DNA from: Bradymonadales bacterium
Lineage (GTDB): Bacteria; Bdellovibrionota; UBA2394
Reading direction: 5' to 3'
Assembly: GCA_007693605.1 (NCBI GenBank)
Contig: REDG01000031.1
Span: 1 to 41,811, forward strand
DNA: 41,811 bases
In this document: positions 34,742 through 41,585 of the stretch, piece by piece
Position numbering within the stretch: position 1 is the first letter of the stretch
How the letters are laid out: every line of letters begins with the position of its first letter
Program-made: the position numbers and the translations under genes
The notes under the pieces: generated by a model
The model's database searches: none
What the model saw: only the letters and a program-made list of their open reading frames with translations
What the model was told of the DNA's origin: nothing

Positions 34742-35759
34742 GATCCATGAGCTGAACAGCTTGAGTCTGTAGCTCGCCTAAGCTTCTTAAGTTTAAAAGA
34801 TCCCCTTGAAAGCTTCCCCAGCCCTCAACAATCGGATCTCGCGCCACCTCTGTCACGATGGGATACTCTAAATTAAGCTCCGCAAAGGCCTTTTGCGCTT
34901 CGGGCTCGGTGAGCCACTCTAGCAGGGCCTGTGCTCCCTCTGGGTTTTTCGCATGCCGAGTCACCCCAGCCCCAGAAACATTCAGATGCGTGCCCGAGTT
35001 TTCGAGACTCGCCCAAAACAATCGAACCGGGAAGTCTGGCTGATCTCGCAAAAGCCGACCGAAATAATAAGAGTTTGCGATACCGACATCGCACTGACCG
35101 GCGGCAATCGCGCGAATCAAATCCGTATCATTCGGAAAGACCTCTGTTGCCAGGTTTCTCACCCAAGCCCCCACAATCTGCTCTGCCCGCTCCTGGCCAT
35201 GGTGCGCAATCAAGGCGGCCACCAGAGATTGGTTGTAGACTTTTCGAGAGGTTCTCATACACAAGCGGCCCGCCCAAGCCTCATCGGCCAGAGCCTCGTA
35301 GGTCGATAAATCTGAAGGAGAAACTCGCTCTGGCGAATACAGGATGGTTCGGGCTCGAAGACTCAGGCCAAACCACTGGTTCTCAGGATCTCTCAAATGG
35401 GCCGGAATCGCCTGTTCCAGTTTTTTGGACTGGATCGGACGAAGCAAGCCCTCTTCGGCCGCCTTCCAAAGATTGCCGGCATCGACCGTCAAGAACAGGT
35501 CGGCCGGGCTATTGGCCCCCTCGGCTTTAAGTCGCTCCATTAAGGGGCCCTCGCTATCCGTTAAAAACCGGACTTCCTGCCCAGTCCTCTCTTGGTAGAG
35601 ATCGAAAATCGGCTTGATTAGATGATCTGCTCTCGAAGAGTAGACGGTCACAACAGAACTCGGGTCAGAGCTGTTTCGAGTGCAGCCCATCGTCTGAATG
35701 AAGCTCACTGATAGAAACAGCAGGCCTACAAAGGCCTTAAATCGGGGCTTGTCGCCCAT
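34725..35759 (-). CDS. fbpA: Fe(III)-binding periplasmic lipoprotein
   Basis: The substrate-binding protein of the ferric-iron importer. The 344 residues begin with a signal ending in SFIQTMGC, so it is probably a lipoprotein, though the lipobox (TMGC) is weak. The mature part starts VVTVYSSRADHLIKPIFDLY, typical of FbpA-type proteins. IANSYYFGRLL carries the adjacent tyrosines that bind iron in the family. ATG 35759 is chosen for AGGA at a normal distance and the signal; the longer frame adds seven residues. A Fur box lies about 105 bases upstream. Confidence 0.9.
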   Translation of the reverse strand: MGDKPRFKAFVGLLFLSVSFIQTMGCTRNSSDPSSVVTVYSSRADHLIKPIFDLYQERTGQEVRFLTDSEGPLMERLKAEGANSPADLFLTVDAGNLWKAAEEGLLRPIQSKKLEQAIPAHLRDPENQWFGLSLRARTILYSPERVSPSDLSTYEALADEAWAGRLCMRTSRKVYNQSLVAALIAHHGQERAEQIVGAWVRNLATEVFPNDTDLIRAIAAGQCDVGIANSYYFGRLLRDQPDFPVRLFWASLENSGTHLNVSGAGVTRHAKNPEGAQALLEWLTEPEAQKAFAELNLEYPIVTEVARDPIVEGWGSFQGDLLNLRSLGELQTQAVQLMDRVQYR

Positions 35760-35863
35760 GAAAGCATCCTGATGAGTCACCCTGCTCTTCCTTTCTGGGC
35801 CTGTTCCAAACGGCCCCGCACATCGCCTAAGACCCCATTAGGCCCTAGGCGTCAGCTCATTTA

Positions 35864-35878
35864 TGATAATCGTTATCA
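35864..35878 (-). promoter_or_regulatory. Fur box before the Fe(III) transporter operon
   Basis: TGATAATCGTTATCA matches the 7-1-7 Fur consensus TGATAATNATTATCA at every fixed position but one. It lies 105 bases before the fbpA start, in the gap upstream of the operon. Iron-dependent repression by Fur is expected. Confidence 0.85.
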
Positions 35879-36017
35879 ATATCAGAATTCAAAGCCAAGG
35901 CAAGGGGGAAAGCTCACTTTTCTTACTGGGATCGGCACAGCACTTTCCCCTTGTCTTCGTGCCCAGTAATCTAAAAAATCCTCACTTCAGGTAGTAGGCA
36001 ACTCAAAAGGGCTCTGC

Positions 36018-36033
36018 TAATAAGTTCTCATTA
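36018..36033. promoter_or_regulatory. Inverted repeat before a small ORF
   Basis: TAATAAG-TT-CTCATTA is a 7-2-7 inverted repeat with one mismatch. It ends on the first base of the ATG at 36033. It weakly resembles a Fur site and lies about 140 bases from the clear Fur box. Confidence 0.3.
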
Positions 36034-36191
36034 TGGATCATTTGGAATGGCAAAAGTGGAGCCGGATCGAAGGCGTTAGGGAGGGTTTTCAAGCCTCCCG
36101 AAGACCTGCTCGGTCTTTCATCAGGCGCACTCGTCAGTGGTTGCGCCTTCGCGAGCTTCGAAGACAAAGTCGAAATTCCCGAGCTGCCTAG
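36033..36191 (+). CDS. Possible small Arg-rich protein
   Basis: The 52 codons run from ATG 36033 to TAG 36191. The product is very basic (17 Arg), starting MDHLEWQKWSRIEGVREGF and ending in RRQSRNSRAA. No ribosome site is seen, and the inverted repeat covers the place where one would be. I know no family. It could be a real small nucleic-acid-binding protein, or chance. It is divergent from fbpA across about 270 bases; otherwise the stretch 35780-36430 shows no gene I can support. Confidence 0.25.
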   Translation: MDHLEWQKWSRIEGVREGFQASRRPARSFIRRTRQWLRLRELRRQSRNSRAA

Positions 36192-36435
36192 CCTGCGAGT
36201 CGCAGCCCAGCTAAGGCTTTTACTTTTTGTATTTGAAAATTTCAGCTTCTCGGTTGAGCAAACCGGCGGTTTACCGACGCGAGGGGTGTTGGGAAGTGGT
36301 TGGTCTTGTTTGAGATCACCGCTTCACTTTCAAGATCAAACATTCCTGCTATCGCTTGGAACTCAGTAGAGGAGAGCTTGGCCAGAACTCGGGGCTTCAC
36401 GCTTACCATGTGTGGGAGTCTCAGACCAGAACAGC

Positions 36436-36765
36436 TCAAAAGGACCGAGCAAGTTTGGAGCTGATAAGTCGGTTGAGGCTCACCTTGGCTTCTTGGGCTT
36501 CAATTGCAAGTTGACGGTGAATCTCAGGAGGGATTCGCAGCATAAACTTTCCGCTGAACTCAGTGGTTGCCAAGGGCTCAGGGATAGGCTCCCTGCGTGA
36601 TTTCATGTCTTTGACCACTGTCTTTACGACTTTCCGAATGCCCTGAAGGGCCGCTTCTTGAGATTTAGCAAGCCAGCTAAGGCTTGGAAACTCAGCGCAA
36701 AGTCCGACAAACTCTTGGTCCTCTTCAGACCAGGTCACGCGATAGGTGTATTTCTCGATGTTCAT
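36436..36765 (-). CDS. hicB: HicB family antitoxin
   Basis: The antitoxin of a type II module. The 109 residues have the HicB degraded-RNase-H-like fold (YTYRVTWSEEDQEFVGLCAEFPSLSW, residues 6-32). A C-terminal ribbon-helix-helix segment follows (GKFMLRIPPEIHRQLAIEA then KVSLNRLISSKL) that binds DNA. The ATG overlaps the hicA stop as ATGA. Toxin-first order is usual for HicAB. The RHH domain should bind the palindrome upstream of hicA. Confidence 0.9.
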   Translation of the reverse strand: MNIEKYTYRVTWSEEDQEFVGLCAEFPSLSWLAKSQEAALQGIRKVVKTVVKDMKSRREPIPEPLATTEFSGKFMLRIPPEIHRQLAIEAQEAKVSLNRLISSKLARSF

Positions 36766-37031
36766 TCCTCGGTCTCCTTCGCTTTCTTTTCCTTCAGCAT
36801 GTCTATAGCCTTCAAAACTTGTCTCACCTGGTAGGCCTTCGCCTTGCCTCGGTCACTTTGTAAATTCACCCGAGGGTTGCCGGGCCATGGAGTTCGATAA
36901 ACTCTGTGACTTGATCCCGCTTGGCGAGCCACGCCGAAGTAGTGGTCACAGAGCCTGCAGAGCTCTCGAAATCGAACGCCTTTGGGATTGTTCCGCATGG
37001 CTTGTTCAATTCGCTCTATATCCTGGCCCAC
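36762..37031 (-). CDS. hicA: HicA family toxin
   Basis: A small double-stranded-RNA-binding-like mRNA interferase. The 89 residues contain GVRFRELCRLCDHYFG and the active-site region with the catalytic histidine in QAGSSHRVYRTPWPGNPRVN, then a helix ending in QVLKAIDMLKE. The start is GTG 37031, which gives the usual lead before NPKGVRF; the next candidate is ATG 36998. No ribosome site precedes the GTG. The promoter-operator lies almost directly on it, so the mRNA may have almost no leader. Confidence 0.88.
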   Translation of the reverse strand: MGQDIERIEQAMRNNPKGVRFRELCRLCDHYFGVARQAGSSHRVYRTPWPGNPRVNLQSDRGKAKAYQVRQVLKAIDMLKEKKAKETEE

Positions 37032-37036
37032 ATAAT

Positions 37037-37058
37037 ATAGTATCTATATTGATACTAT
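37037..37058 (-). promoter_or_regulatory. hicAB operator-promoter
   Basis: ATAGTATC-TATATT-GATACTAT is a perfect 8-6-8 inverted repeat just before hicA. On the minus strand TTGACA (37060-37065) sits at its edge as a -35, and TACTAT inside it can serve as a -10 at about 16 bases. Binding by the HicB ribbon-helix-helix would cover the promoter, the expected autoregulation. Confidence 0.8.
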
Positions 37059-37408
37059 TGTCAAGAGCCCCCGGAGGAAAAGCCGGAGGGGGGGCACCCA
37101 GTGTCGATGGGTTTAGTCATCGACAATTTGCAACTCCAGCGGCCTTACGACAACCAGCGATGCAATCATCACCAAACTCATGAGTTCGGAGAGAAAATCT
37201 ACAAGCCGGCAAGTCCTTCAGGATCATTTGTTTGACGGAGGCTGTCTTCAGCCGAGTTACGCATTTCAATAACTTACGCTGTATCGGCCCTAGGGGCATA
37301 TTGTGTAGCTGGCCCGTTAAGTTTTGACCATGCTGAGCCCTAGAGTCTGGGCCAATATTCTTTAAATTGTCTTGCACTCAGGTGGAGCCACTGGGGATAA
37401 TCAGTCGT
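37059..37408. other. Gap with two hairpins
   Basis: No gene is supported. A GC-rich stem lies at about 37067-37099 (GCCCCC against GGGGGC). A perfect 8-bp stem, TGTCGATG and CATCGACA with an 8-base loop, lies at 37102-37125. Neither is followed by a T tract on either strand. They may bound the TA module. Confidence 0.4.
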
Positions 37409-37888
37409 GTGAAGCTTCTGAATCTGAAGGTAGGCTTTATTCTTTGGGCGGTCTTTAGCTTCTGCTCCTTAATTCATTCATTTGTTAGCGGTAGTTTCGA
37501 TCAACTCCTATATCAATTCATCGAGGCTTTGGGGCCTCTGTCCTTCAATCTGTCCGAAGCAACATTCAAAGTTCTCTCGACTACACTAACTGCTCTGGAG
37601 ATTGGAGTCGTAGGTGTTCTTGTGGCTTGGACGCTCAGGGCAAAAACCCATTTGGCGAAGTGGACAAGCATTGCAGTCTTCGTCGTGTTGACAGCGAACA
37701 ATATCCGCGTTGCTGTGGCATATGATCATGTCTTTCAGACATTGACCTTTTCTGGAGTAGAGACAGGATTTGCGCTCCTTTTCAACTTAGCTTGGTACTA
37801 TCTCGTGCTAGGCACACTTCTGTTTCGCCCAGACAATAATCACCTTAAGAGGGGGCAAGGCCGAACTGCCGAGGCCCTATGTCGGTAA
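37409..37888 (+). CDS. Integral membrane protein of unknown function
   Basis: I do not recognise this family. The 159 residues have four membrane segments (about 5-27, 60-82, 90-110, 120-142), for example VGFILWAVFSFCSLIHSF and LSTTLTALEIGVVGVLVAWTL, and a basic tail. GTG 37409 is chosen because GGGGAT lies upstream and it starts MKLLNLKVGF, right before the first helix; the frame extends to 37367 without a better start. It stands alone between the HicAB module and the flagellin-like gene. Confidence 0.6.
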   Translation: MKLLNLKVGFILWAVFSFCSLIHSFVSGSFDQLLYQFIEALGPLSFNLSEATFKVLSTTLTALEIGVVGVLVAWTLRAKTHLAKWTSIAVFVVLTANNIRVAVAYDHVFQTLTFSGVETGFALLFNLAWYYLVLGTLLFRPDNNHLKRGQGRTAEALCR

Positions 37889-38093
37889 CTCCCTGTTCTT
37901 TTGAGCGGTTAGGTCGAAAAGGCGCAGCAGGGGGCTTAGGCTAGAGGATTAGACGGAAGAATGAGGGAACGCCAAGGCGTCGGACACCGAACTACACCGC
38001 ACTCGGCCTTCTACCGAGAGTCAATGAGCTTCAAAACTCAACCGAAGCTCTACGAAATTGAACGAAATGAGCATAAGTGAGATTCGAACATGT

Positions 38094-38117
38094 GGGGACC
38101 GAGAATCCCTCGGCCCC
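38094..38117 (-). terminator. Hairpin after the flagellin-like gene
   Basis: GGGG-A-CCGAG and CTCGG-CCCC form a 9-bp GC-rich stem with one bulged A and a short loop. It lies 11 bases after the stop at 38128 on the minus strand. No T tract follows, so a weak terminator or an mRNA 3'-end stabiliser are both possible. Confidence 0.5.
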
Positions 38118-38127
38118 ATGCTCGTTC

Positions 38128-39285
38128 TTACTTGCACAACATCTCAGGCAAGCGCGCTTGGATCATCCTTTCTTGAATTTGCGTGATCGATTGATCGATG
38201 ACAGCGAGCGCGTTTTGCGCATTGCTTTGTGTGCTTATGTCGATCGCAGAAAGACCAGTGTGTGGATCAATCGACACCGACAATGAGTCCCTATCATCAA
38301 ACTCAGCAAGAATTGAAAAACCTTCCTTAAAAGTCACATCAAAATCTCTTCCTGATGTTAAAACGATCGAGCCGTTGTAAACTTGCTTGGAGTCTTCGAT
38401 GTTCAAAGCTTCTGCGACATCTCCCTGAGCCTCTAAAACAATGTTTCGGCCATCGGGTGCGTAAAGAACAATACCGTCCGCGCTTCCACTCATAAGTCGA
38501 GCGCGAGTGCCCGTCATAAAAGAAAAGTTATTAATGGTTGTAATGACTTCTGACACATTTTCAAAATAACCAAATATATGGACTCTGTTGATAAGAAGCT
38601 CGCCGGGTTGAACCTCTCGAATGTCCCGAAGTAAATCACGATTGACATCATTCAGCTCAACCACTGTTTGTTCGACATCAGCCATGACGCCAGTCATTGC
38701 AAAAACGGAATTTACTGCCTCCGCAAGACTAACGGAAGAAAATACATGGTAAGGAGGAAGAGAGACAGCATCATTGCTGGTTGAGCTCAGAACATCCTTT
38801 CCATTCACCGAAAGAATATAGGAGGTCTCGCTAGTTGAAATCTCTGGGCGGCGCAATGCAAATCGTTTTACAGCAAGGGCGCCGAACCCATCTCTCTTCA
38901 AAGCGTCGATTGAAAAATCCTGCAAGTAAGCGAAATTCCCGGCAGCTATCTTGATTGGAGTTTTAAATCTGAAACCATCCCTAAGGTAATAGTGTTGATC
39001 TTGGAAAATATCCACAAAATTCGACCCGTTGATGACTCTGAAAGTCTCTTCCAGCCAAGCTTCAAGCTCGTTGTTGAGGAATCCTCTATCTCTACTCGCG
39101 ATAGCGCCGTTGCTAGATTGAATGGCGAGCTCTCTCATTCGCACCAAATTACTGTTTAGTTGAGAGAGACTCCCCATTGCTGCTTGAGAGAACCGAACGG
39201 CCTCTTCGCAATCGAGTTGCTTGCAACCCCCATCAGCCTGAAATGTTAAGCCCACTATCGCAGCAAAGATTAAATTCGATATCAT
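38128..39285 (-). CDS. Flagellin-like protein with a Sec signal and no D0 region
   Basis: Residues 1-18 form a hydrophobic leader (MISNLIFAAIVGLTFQA, cleavage near FQA). Residues 30-95 match the flagellin D1 helices: AAMGSLSQLNSNLVRMRELAI then NGAIASRDRGFLNNELEAW. Two flagellin-IN-like repeats lie at about 165-215 and 240-300 (SADGIVLYAPDGRNIVLEA). Residues 345-378 match the C-terminal D1 helix (LSAIDISTQSNAQNALAVID). The D0 helices at both ends, needed for type III export and filament packing, are missing. Cysteines stand at 21, 26 and 384. The start is certain: GAGGAGG precedes the ATG. It is probably periplasmic or surface, not a filament subunit; this is inference. Confidence 0.75.
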   Translation of the reverse strand: MISNLIFAAIVGLTFQADGGCKQLDCEEAVRFSQAAMGSLSQLNSNLVRMRELAIQSSNGAIASRDRGFLNNELEAWLEETFRVINGSNFVDIFQDQHYYLRDGFRFKTPIKIAAGNFAYLQDFSIDALKRDGFGALAVKRFALRRPEISTSETSYILSVNGKDVLSSTSNDAVSLPPYHVFSSVSLAEAVNSVFAMTGVMADVEQTVVELNDVNRDLLRDIREVQPGELLINRVHIFGYFENVSEVITTINNFSFMTGTRARLMSGSADGIVLYAPDGRNIVLEAQGDVAEALNIEDSKQVYNGSIVLTSGRDFDVTFKEGFSILAEFDDRDSLSVSIDPHTGLSAIDISTQSNAQNALAVIDQSITQIQERMIQARLPEMLCK

Positions 39286-39646
39286 AAACCCTCCTCCTCT
39301 ATGACAAATTCTGGCTAAGTTTTATGATTGGGTAAATCGTTAATGCTCAAGTCTTTATCCATCAAACGGACAAGATGTCACTTCCGACAGGGAGCGTTGG
39401 GAGTCCGATCATTGAAGCCATTCAAGATGGCGCTTCTTTGAATGAGGTGGCGGCGCTAATCTAGCGCTGAAAGCCAAGTTGTAATAACCTCATATTCGCA
39501 ACGCGGCGCGTTGTCTAGAACTGGTGACGCGTTGCAATGCCAGCTCCAGGCAAACGCCCGCAGACCAAGCTCTTCATCGGTGAATGTTGAACAACCTCTT
39601 CTGCACATAGCTCATCTTCATCAGATCTCAGCATCTCAGACGAAGA
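39286..39646. other. Gap upstream of the flagellin-like gene
   Basis: On the minus strand TTGAGC and TCATAA, about 17 bases apart near 39323-39351, could be a promoter for the flagellin-like gene. On the plus strand ATG 39375 to TAG 39464 encodes 29 residues (MSLPTGSVGSPIIEAIQDG then ASLNEVAALI), perhaps a gene fragment. Nothing else is supported. Confidence 0.3.
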
Positions 39647-39943
39647 CTATGCAACCTCTTCAAGGATAACTTTAGTTTTTAGACCAAAAGGCGCTAGATA
39701 TTGATCAAGAGTTTCTCGCGTTGGGCTCACCCTTCCGTTGATCATGCGAGAGATGCTTTTCTCATGAATGCCGGAGACCTCAGAGAATTCCTTTACTCCC
39801 ATTCGTCGAATAGTATGAATGAGGGCATCTTCGATGTCGAGACCATCTTCGCCCTCAATGAGTCCAAGAAAATATTCGCGTGCAAAGCTTTTATCTTTAA
39901 GTTCATCTGCAAGCTGCTCATCGTATGACTTATGTCTTCGCAC
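39647..39943 (-). CDS. higA: HigA-like antitoxin (XRE family)
   Basis: The antitoxin and repressor of a toxin-first module. The 98 residues carry an XRE helix-turn-helix (about 45-95): RMGVKEFSEVSGIHEKSISRMING, then RVSPTRETLDQYLAPFGLK. GTG 39943 is chosen because GGAGAG lies 6 bases upstream, inside the end of the toxin gene, and the two genes overlap by 14 bases. A longer frame runs back antisense to nothing recognisable and has no ribosome site. It should bind the palindrome at 40270. Confidence 0.85.
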   Translation of the reverse strand: MRRHKSYDEQLADELKDKSFAREYFLGLIEGEDGLDIEDALIHTIRRMGVKEFSEVSGIHEKSISRMINGRVSPTRETLDQYLAPFGLKTKVILEEVA

Positions 39944-40253
39944 TATAAGCTCTCCAATATTCCTTCGCCAAATCGATGTCCTTTTGCTGACGCCGCTTTG
40001 TTCCGCCATAGAGAAGAATGATGATCTGATTTCTCTTTTCTCCAAAGTAAATCCGATAGCCCGGCCCATAATCCAGTTTGAGCTCGAAAACCCCATCGCC
40101 GAGAGGCTCCACATTCTTCTTTGAGCCGCCCAGCGCGACTCGATCGATGAACGCTCGAATCTTGGCACGCGCAGTGAGATCTTTGATGCTCACAAGCCAG
40201 TCCGTAAAGGGTTGGCCTCCATCCTTCCCTTGATAAACTTTGATTTCCTTCAC
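39930..40253 (-). CDS. higB: HigB/RelE-superfamily toxin
   Basis: A killer protein of the RelE/ParE superfamily (phage Gp49-like or HigB type), likely a ribosome-dependent mRNA interferase. The 107 residues include FTDWLVSIKDLTARAKIRAFIDRV, GVFELKLDYGPGYRIYFGE and IILLYGGTKRRQQKDIDLAKEYW, the typical family body. GTG 40253 is chosen for GGGGTGAG just upstream and the family start MKEIKVYQGKDG. The antitoxin overlaps its end. Confidence 0.88.
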   Translation of the reverse strand: MKEIKVYQGKDGGQPFTDWLVSIKDLTARAKIRAFIDRVALGGSKKNVEPLGDGVFELKLDYGPGYRIYFGEKRNQIIILLYGGTKRRQQKDIDLAKEYWRAYSAKT

Positions 40254-40269
40254 AGCTCACCCCTAAAAG

Positions 40270-40285
40270 GTAACATATGTGTTAC
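40270..40285 (-). promoter_or_regulatory. higBA operator
   Basis: GTAACA-TATG-TGTTAC is a perfect 6-4-6 inverted repeat 17 bases before the toxin start. On the minus strand TTTACA (about 40291-40296) may be the -35, with the -10 inside the palindrome. This is the expected site for the XRE antitoxin. Confidence 0.75.
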
Positions 40286-40323
40286 TTTATGTAAACAGGC
40301 CGATAGATCTGTGGAAAGGGCCT

Positions 40324-40770
40324 TCACAGGCCTTCTCCTCGTATCTTGGATAAATAACATGGCTTGAACCATGCATCCAGCCCAACACCAAGCCCCAGCT
40401 GGTCGCGTGTGGAGCAAAGCTCCTTTTCAAAGCCGATGATGCCTCCAAACATGAAGAAACCATCGTCTTGCCACTCTCCTTCGAAGATGCACCAAGTCCA
40501 CCCAGCACAAGTGAGAAAGAGCTTGAAGTAGCAAATGGAGTCTCTCGCATTCTCTTGAGCATAAAGTTTTGGAAGGACAGTCTCCATTTTTTTGGCAACT
40601 TGCAACCAGCTTCCTTGAGGCCTTGAAAGATCGAACGATCGTAATTGTGTTTCCATTTCTTTCCTGGCCCTGAAGTTCGTAGGGAATTGAGCTTGGGCCA
40701 AGGCCGGTAGCAAGAAGCCTAAGGTAAATAGAGTTGGCCTGAGCTCAATGAAGAAAGAAGGCTCCCGCAT
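40324..40770 (-). CDS. Small exported protein of unknown function
   Basis: I do not recognise this family. The 148 residues have a likely Sec signal (LRPTLFTLGFLLPALAQA, cleavage near AQA-Q). The body has six cysteines (ICYFKLFLTCAGWTWC, then ELCSTRDQ, then KPCYLSK) that could form three disulfides. ATG 40770 lies 52 bases inside the end of the upstream gene, and no strong ribosome site is seen, so translation may depend on coupling. The pair looks like an operon of unknown role. Confidence 0.5.
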   Translation of the reverse strand: MREPSFFIELRPTLFTLGFLLPALAQAQFPTNFRARKEMETQLRSFDLSRPQGSWLQVAKKMETVLPKLYAQENARDSICYFKLFLTCAGWTWCIFEGEWQDDGFFMFGGIIGFEKELCSTRDQLGLGVGLDAWFKPCYLSKIRGEGL

Positions 40771-41585
40771 GCAATATAAGCGGCAGGCGGTATAGAGTAC
40801 GCGACAAGAAGAAAGACAGAAAGACTAACGGGCTGGTCAAAACCCTCCAACTCAAACCCAGCCTTTCTTGAGTTGTTGCTTAAGTAGACTAGCACAAAAC
40901 TTCCCCCGAAAACGGTGATGTAATGAATCGTAGAAAATGGCTGCCAAGGGATTCTGGCTGAACCTTGACCTGTCACTTGAGATAGATGGTGAAAGAAAAG
41001 AAATGGACCAAAAACTCCAGTTAACATTCCAAGCAATGTAGGAATATCTCTTCTCAAATGGTACCAAAGGAATTCTTTCCATTTTGTTTTCTTTGTTGCG
41101 ATTTCTCGGCCAACGCTATCTGCGCGAGGGAGAAGTTCATCTTCAAAATTGAATTGACGGAGAACTCCATCACCAGTCTTCAATGTTGATCTCAGATCAC
41201 GAAGTACATCAGAAAAAAGTCCTGAAAGCCCATCAAACCAAAAGATTGGAACTCTCTGATAAGGTCTTGTGTTCAAAAAATCAACGATGGATTCAACGGC
41301 TGATACACGATAGGCGTAATCTGGGGGTAAGTACTCTAAGTAGAAAGTGTCTTTCGTTTGAGGAAAGAAAAGAAAAAGATCTCCAGAGTCGAAACGCCCC
41401 AAGATGAGTTCTGAATCACGAGATTCATCAAGTATCTGCAAGATAACTGGGTTGGACGCCGCGCCACCATCCGCCATTGCAGGCCCTTCTGAAACCAGCA
41501 TGAATTGTGCAACACACAGAATAAAAGATACAGCTGATCTCGAAGGAGGGGCCACAAAGACCGCCACCAATTTCGATGAAAACAC
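40719..41585 (-). CDS. Membrane protein of unknown function
   Basis: I do not recognise this family. The 288 residues have a signal-like N-terminus (AVSFILCVAQFMLVSEG, cleavage near AMA-D). A soluble domain of about 150 residues follows (FDSGDLFLFFPQTKDTFYLEY, VPIFWFDGLSG). Three membrane segments come near 190-210, 222-240 and 252-275. GTG 41585 has no ribosome site; GTG 41555 with GGTGG upstream would give a tidier signal peptide. The end overlaps the small exported gene. Both genes lie outside the conserved housekeeping part of the window. Confidence 0.5.
   Translation of the reverse strand: MFSSKLVAVFVAPPSRSAVSFILCVAQFMLVSEGPAMADGGAASNPVILQILDESRDSELILGRFDSGDLFLFFPQTKDTFYLEYLPPDYAYRVSAVESIVDFLNTRPYQRVPIFWFDGLSGLFSDVLRDLRSTLKTGDGVLRQFNFEDELLPRADSVGREIATKKTKWKEFLWYHLRRDIPTLLGMLTGVFGPFLFFHHLSQVTGQGSARIPWQPFSTIHYITVFGGSFVLVYLSNNSRKAGFELEGFDQPVSLSVFLLVAYSIPPAAYIACGSLLSSLSSGQLYLP

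Noticed and set aside
34931..35530. A 199-codon plus-strand frame inside fbpA
   Set aside because: A Pro/Arg/Ser-rich shadow of the fbpA coding strand with no protein features.
36242..36439. A 65-codon minus-strand frame whose TTG overlaps the hicB stop
   Set aside because: The overlap has the same TTGA form as real junctions here, but there is no ribosome site and no recognisable protein character; it is only open frame after hicB.
38070..38120. A tRNA-like string (GATTCGAAC next to a GC-rich stem)
   Set aside because: The stems needed for a T arm and an acceptor do not pair, and no anticodon arm was found.
39320..39352. A sigma-28 type flagellar promoter before the flagellin-like gene
   Set aside because: TAAAG and CGAT are present, but the spacing is about three bases too short for the consensus; a sigma-70 type promoter fits as well.
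39375..39464. A 29-codon plus-strand frame
   Set aside because: Too short and without a ribosome site; kept only as a possible fragment in the gap entry.
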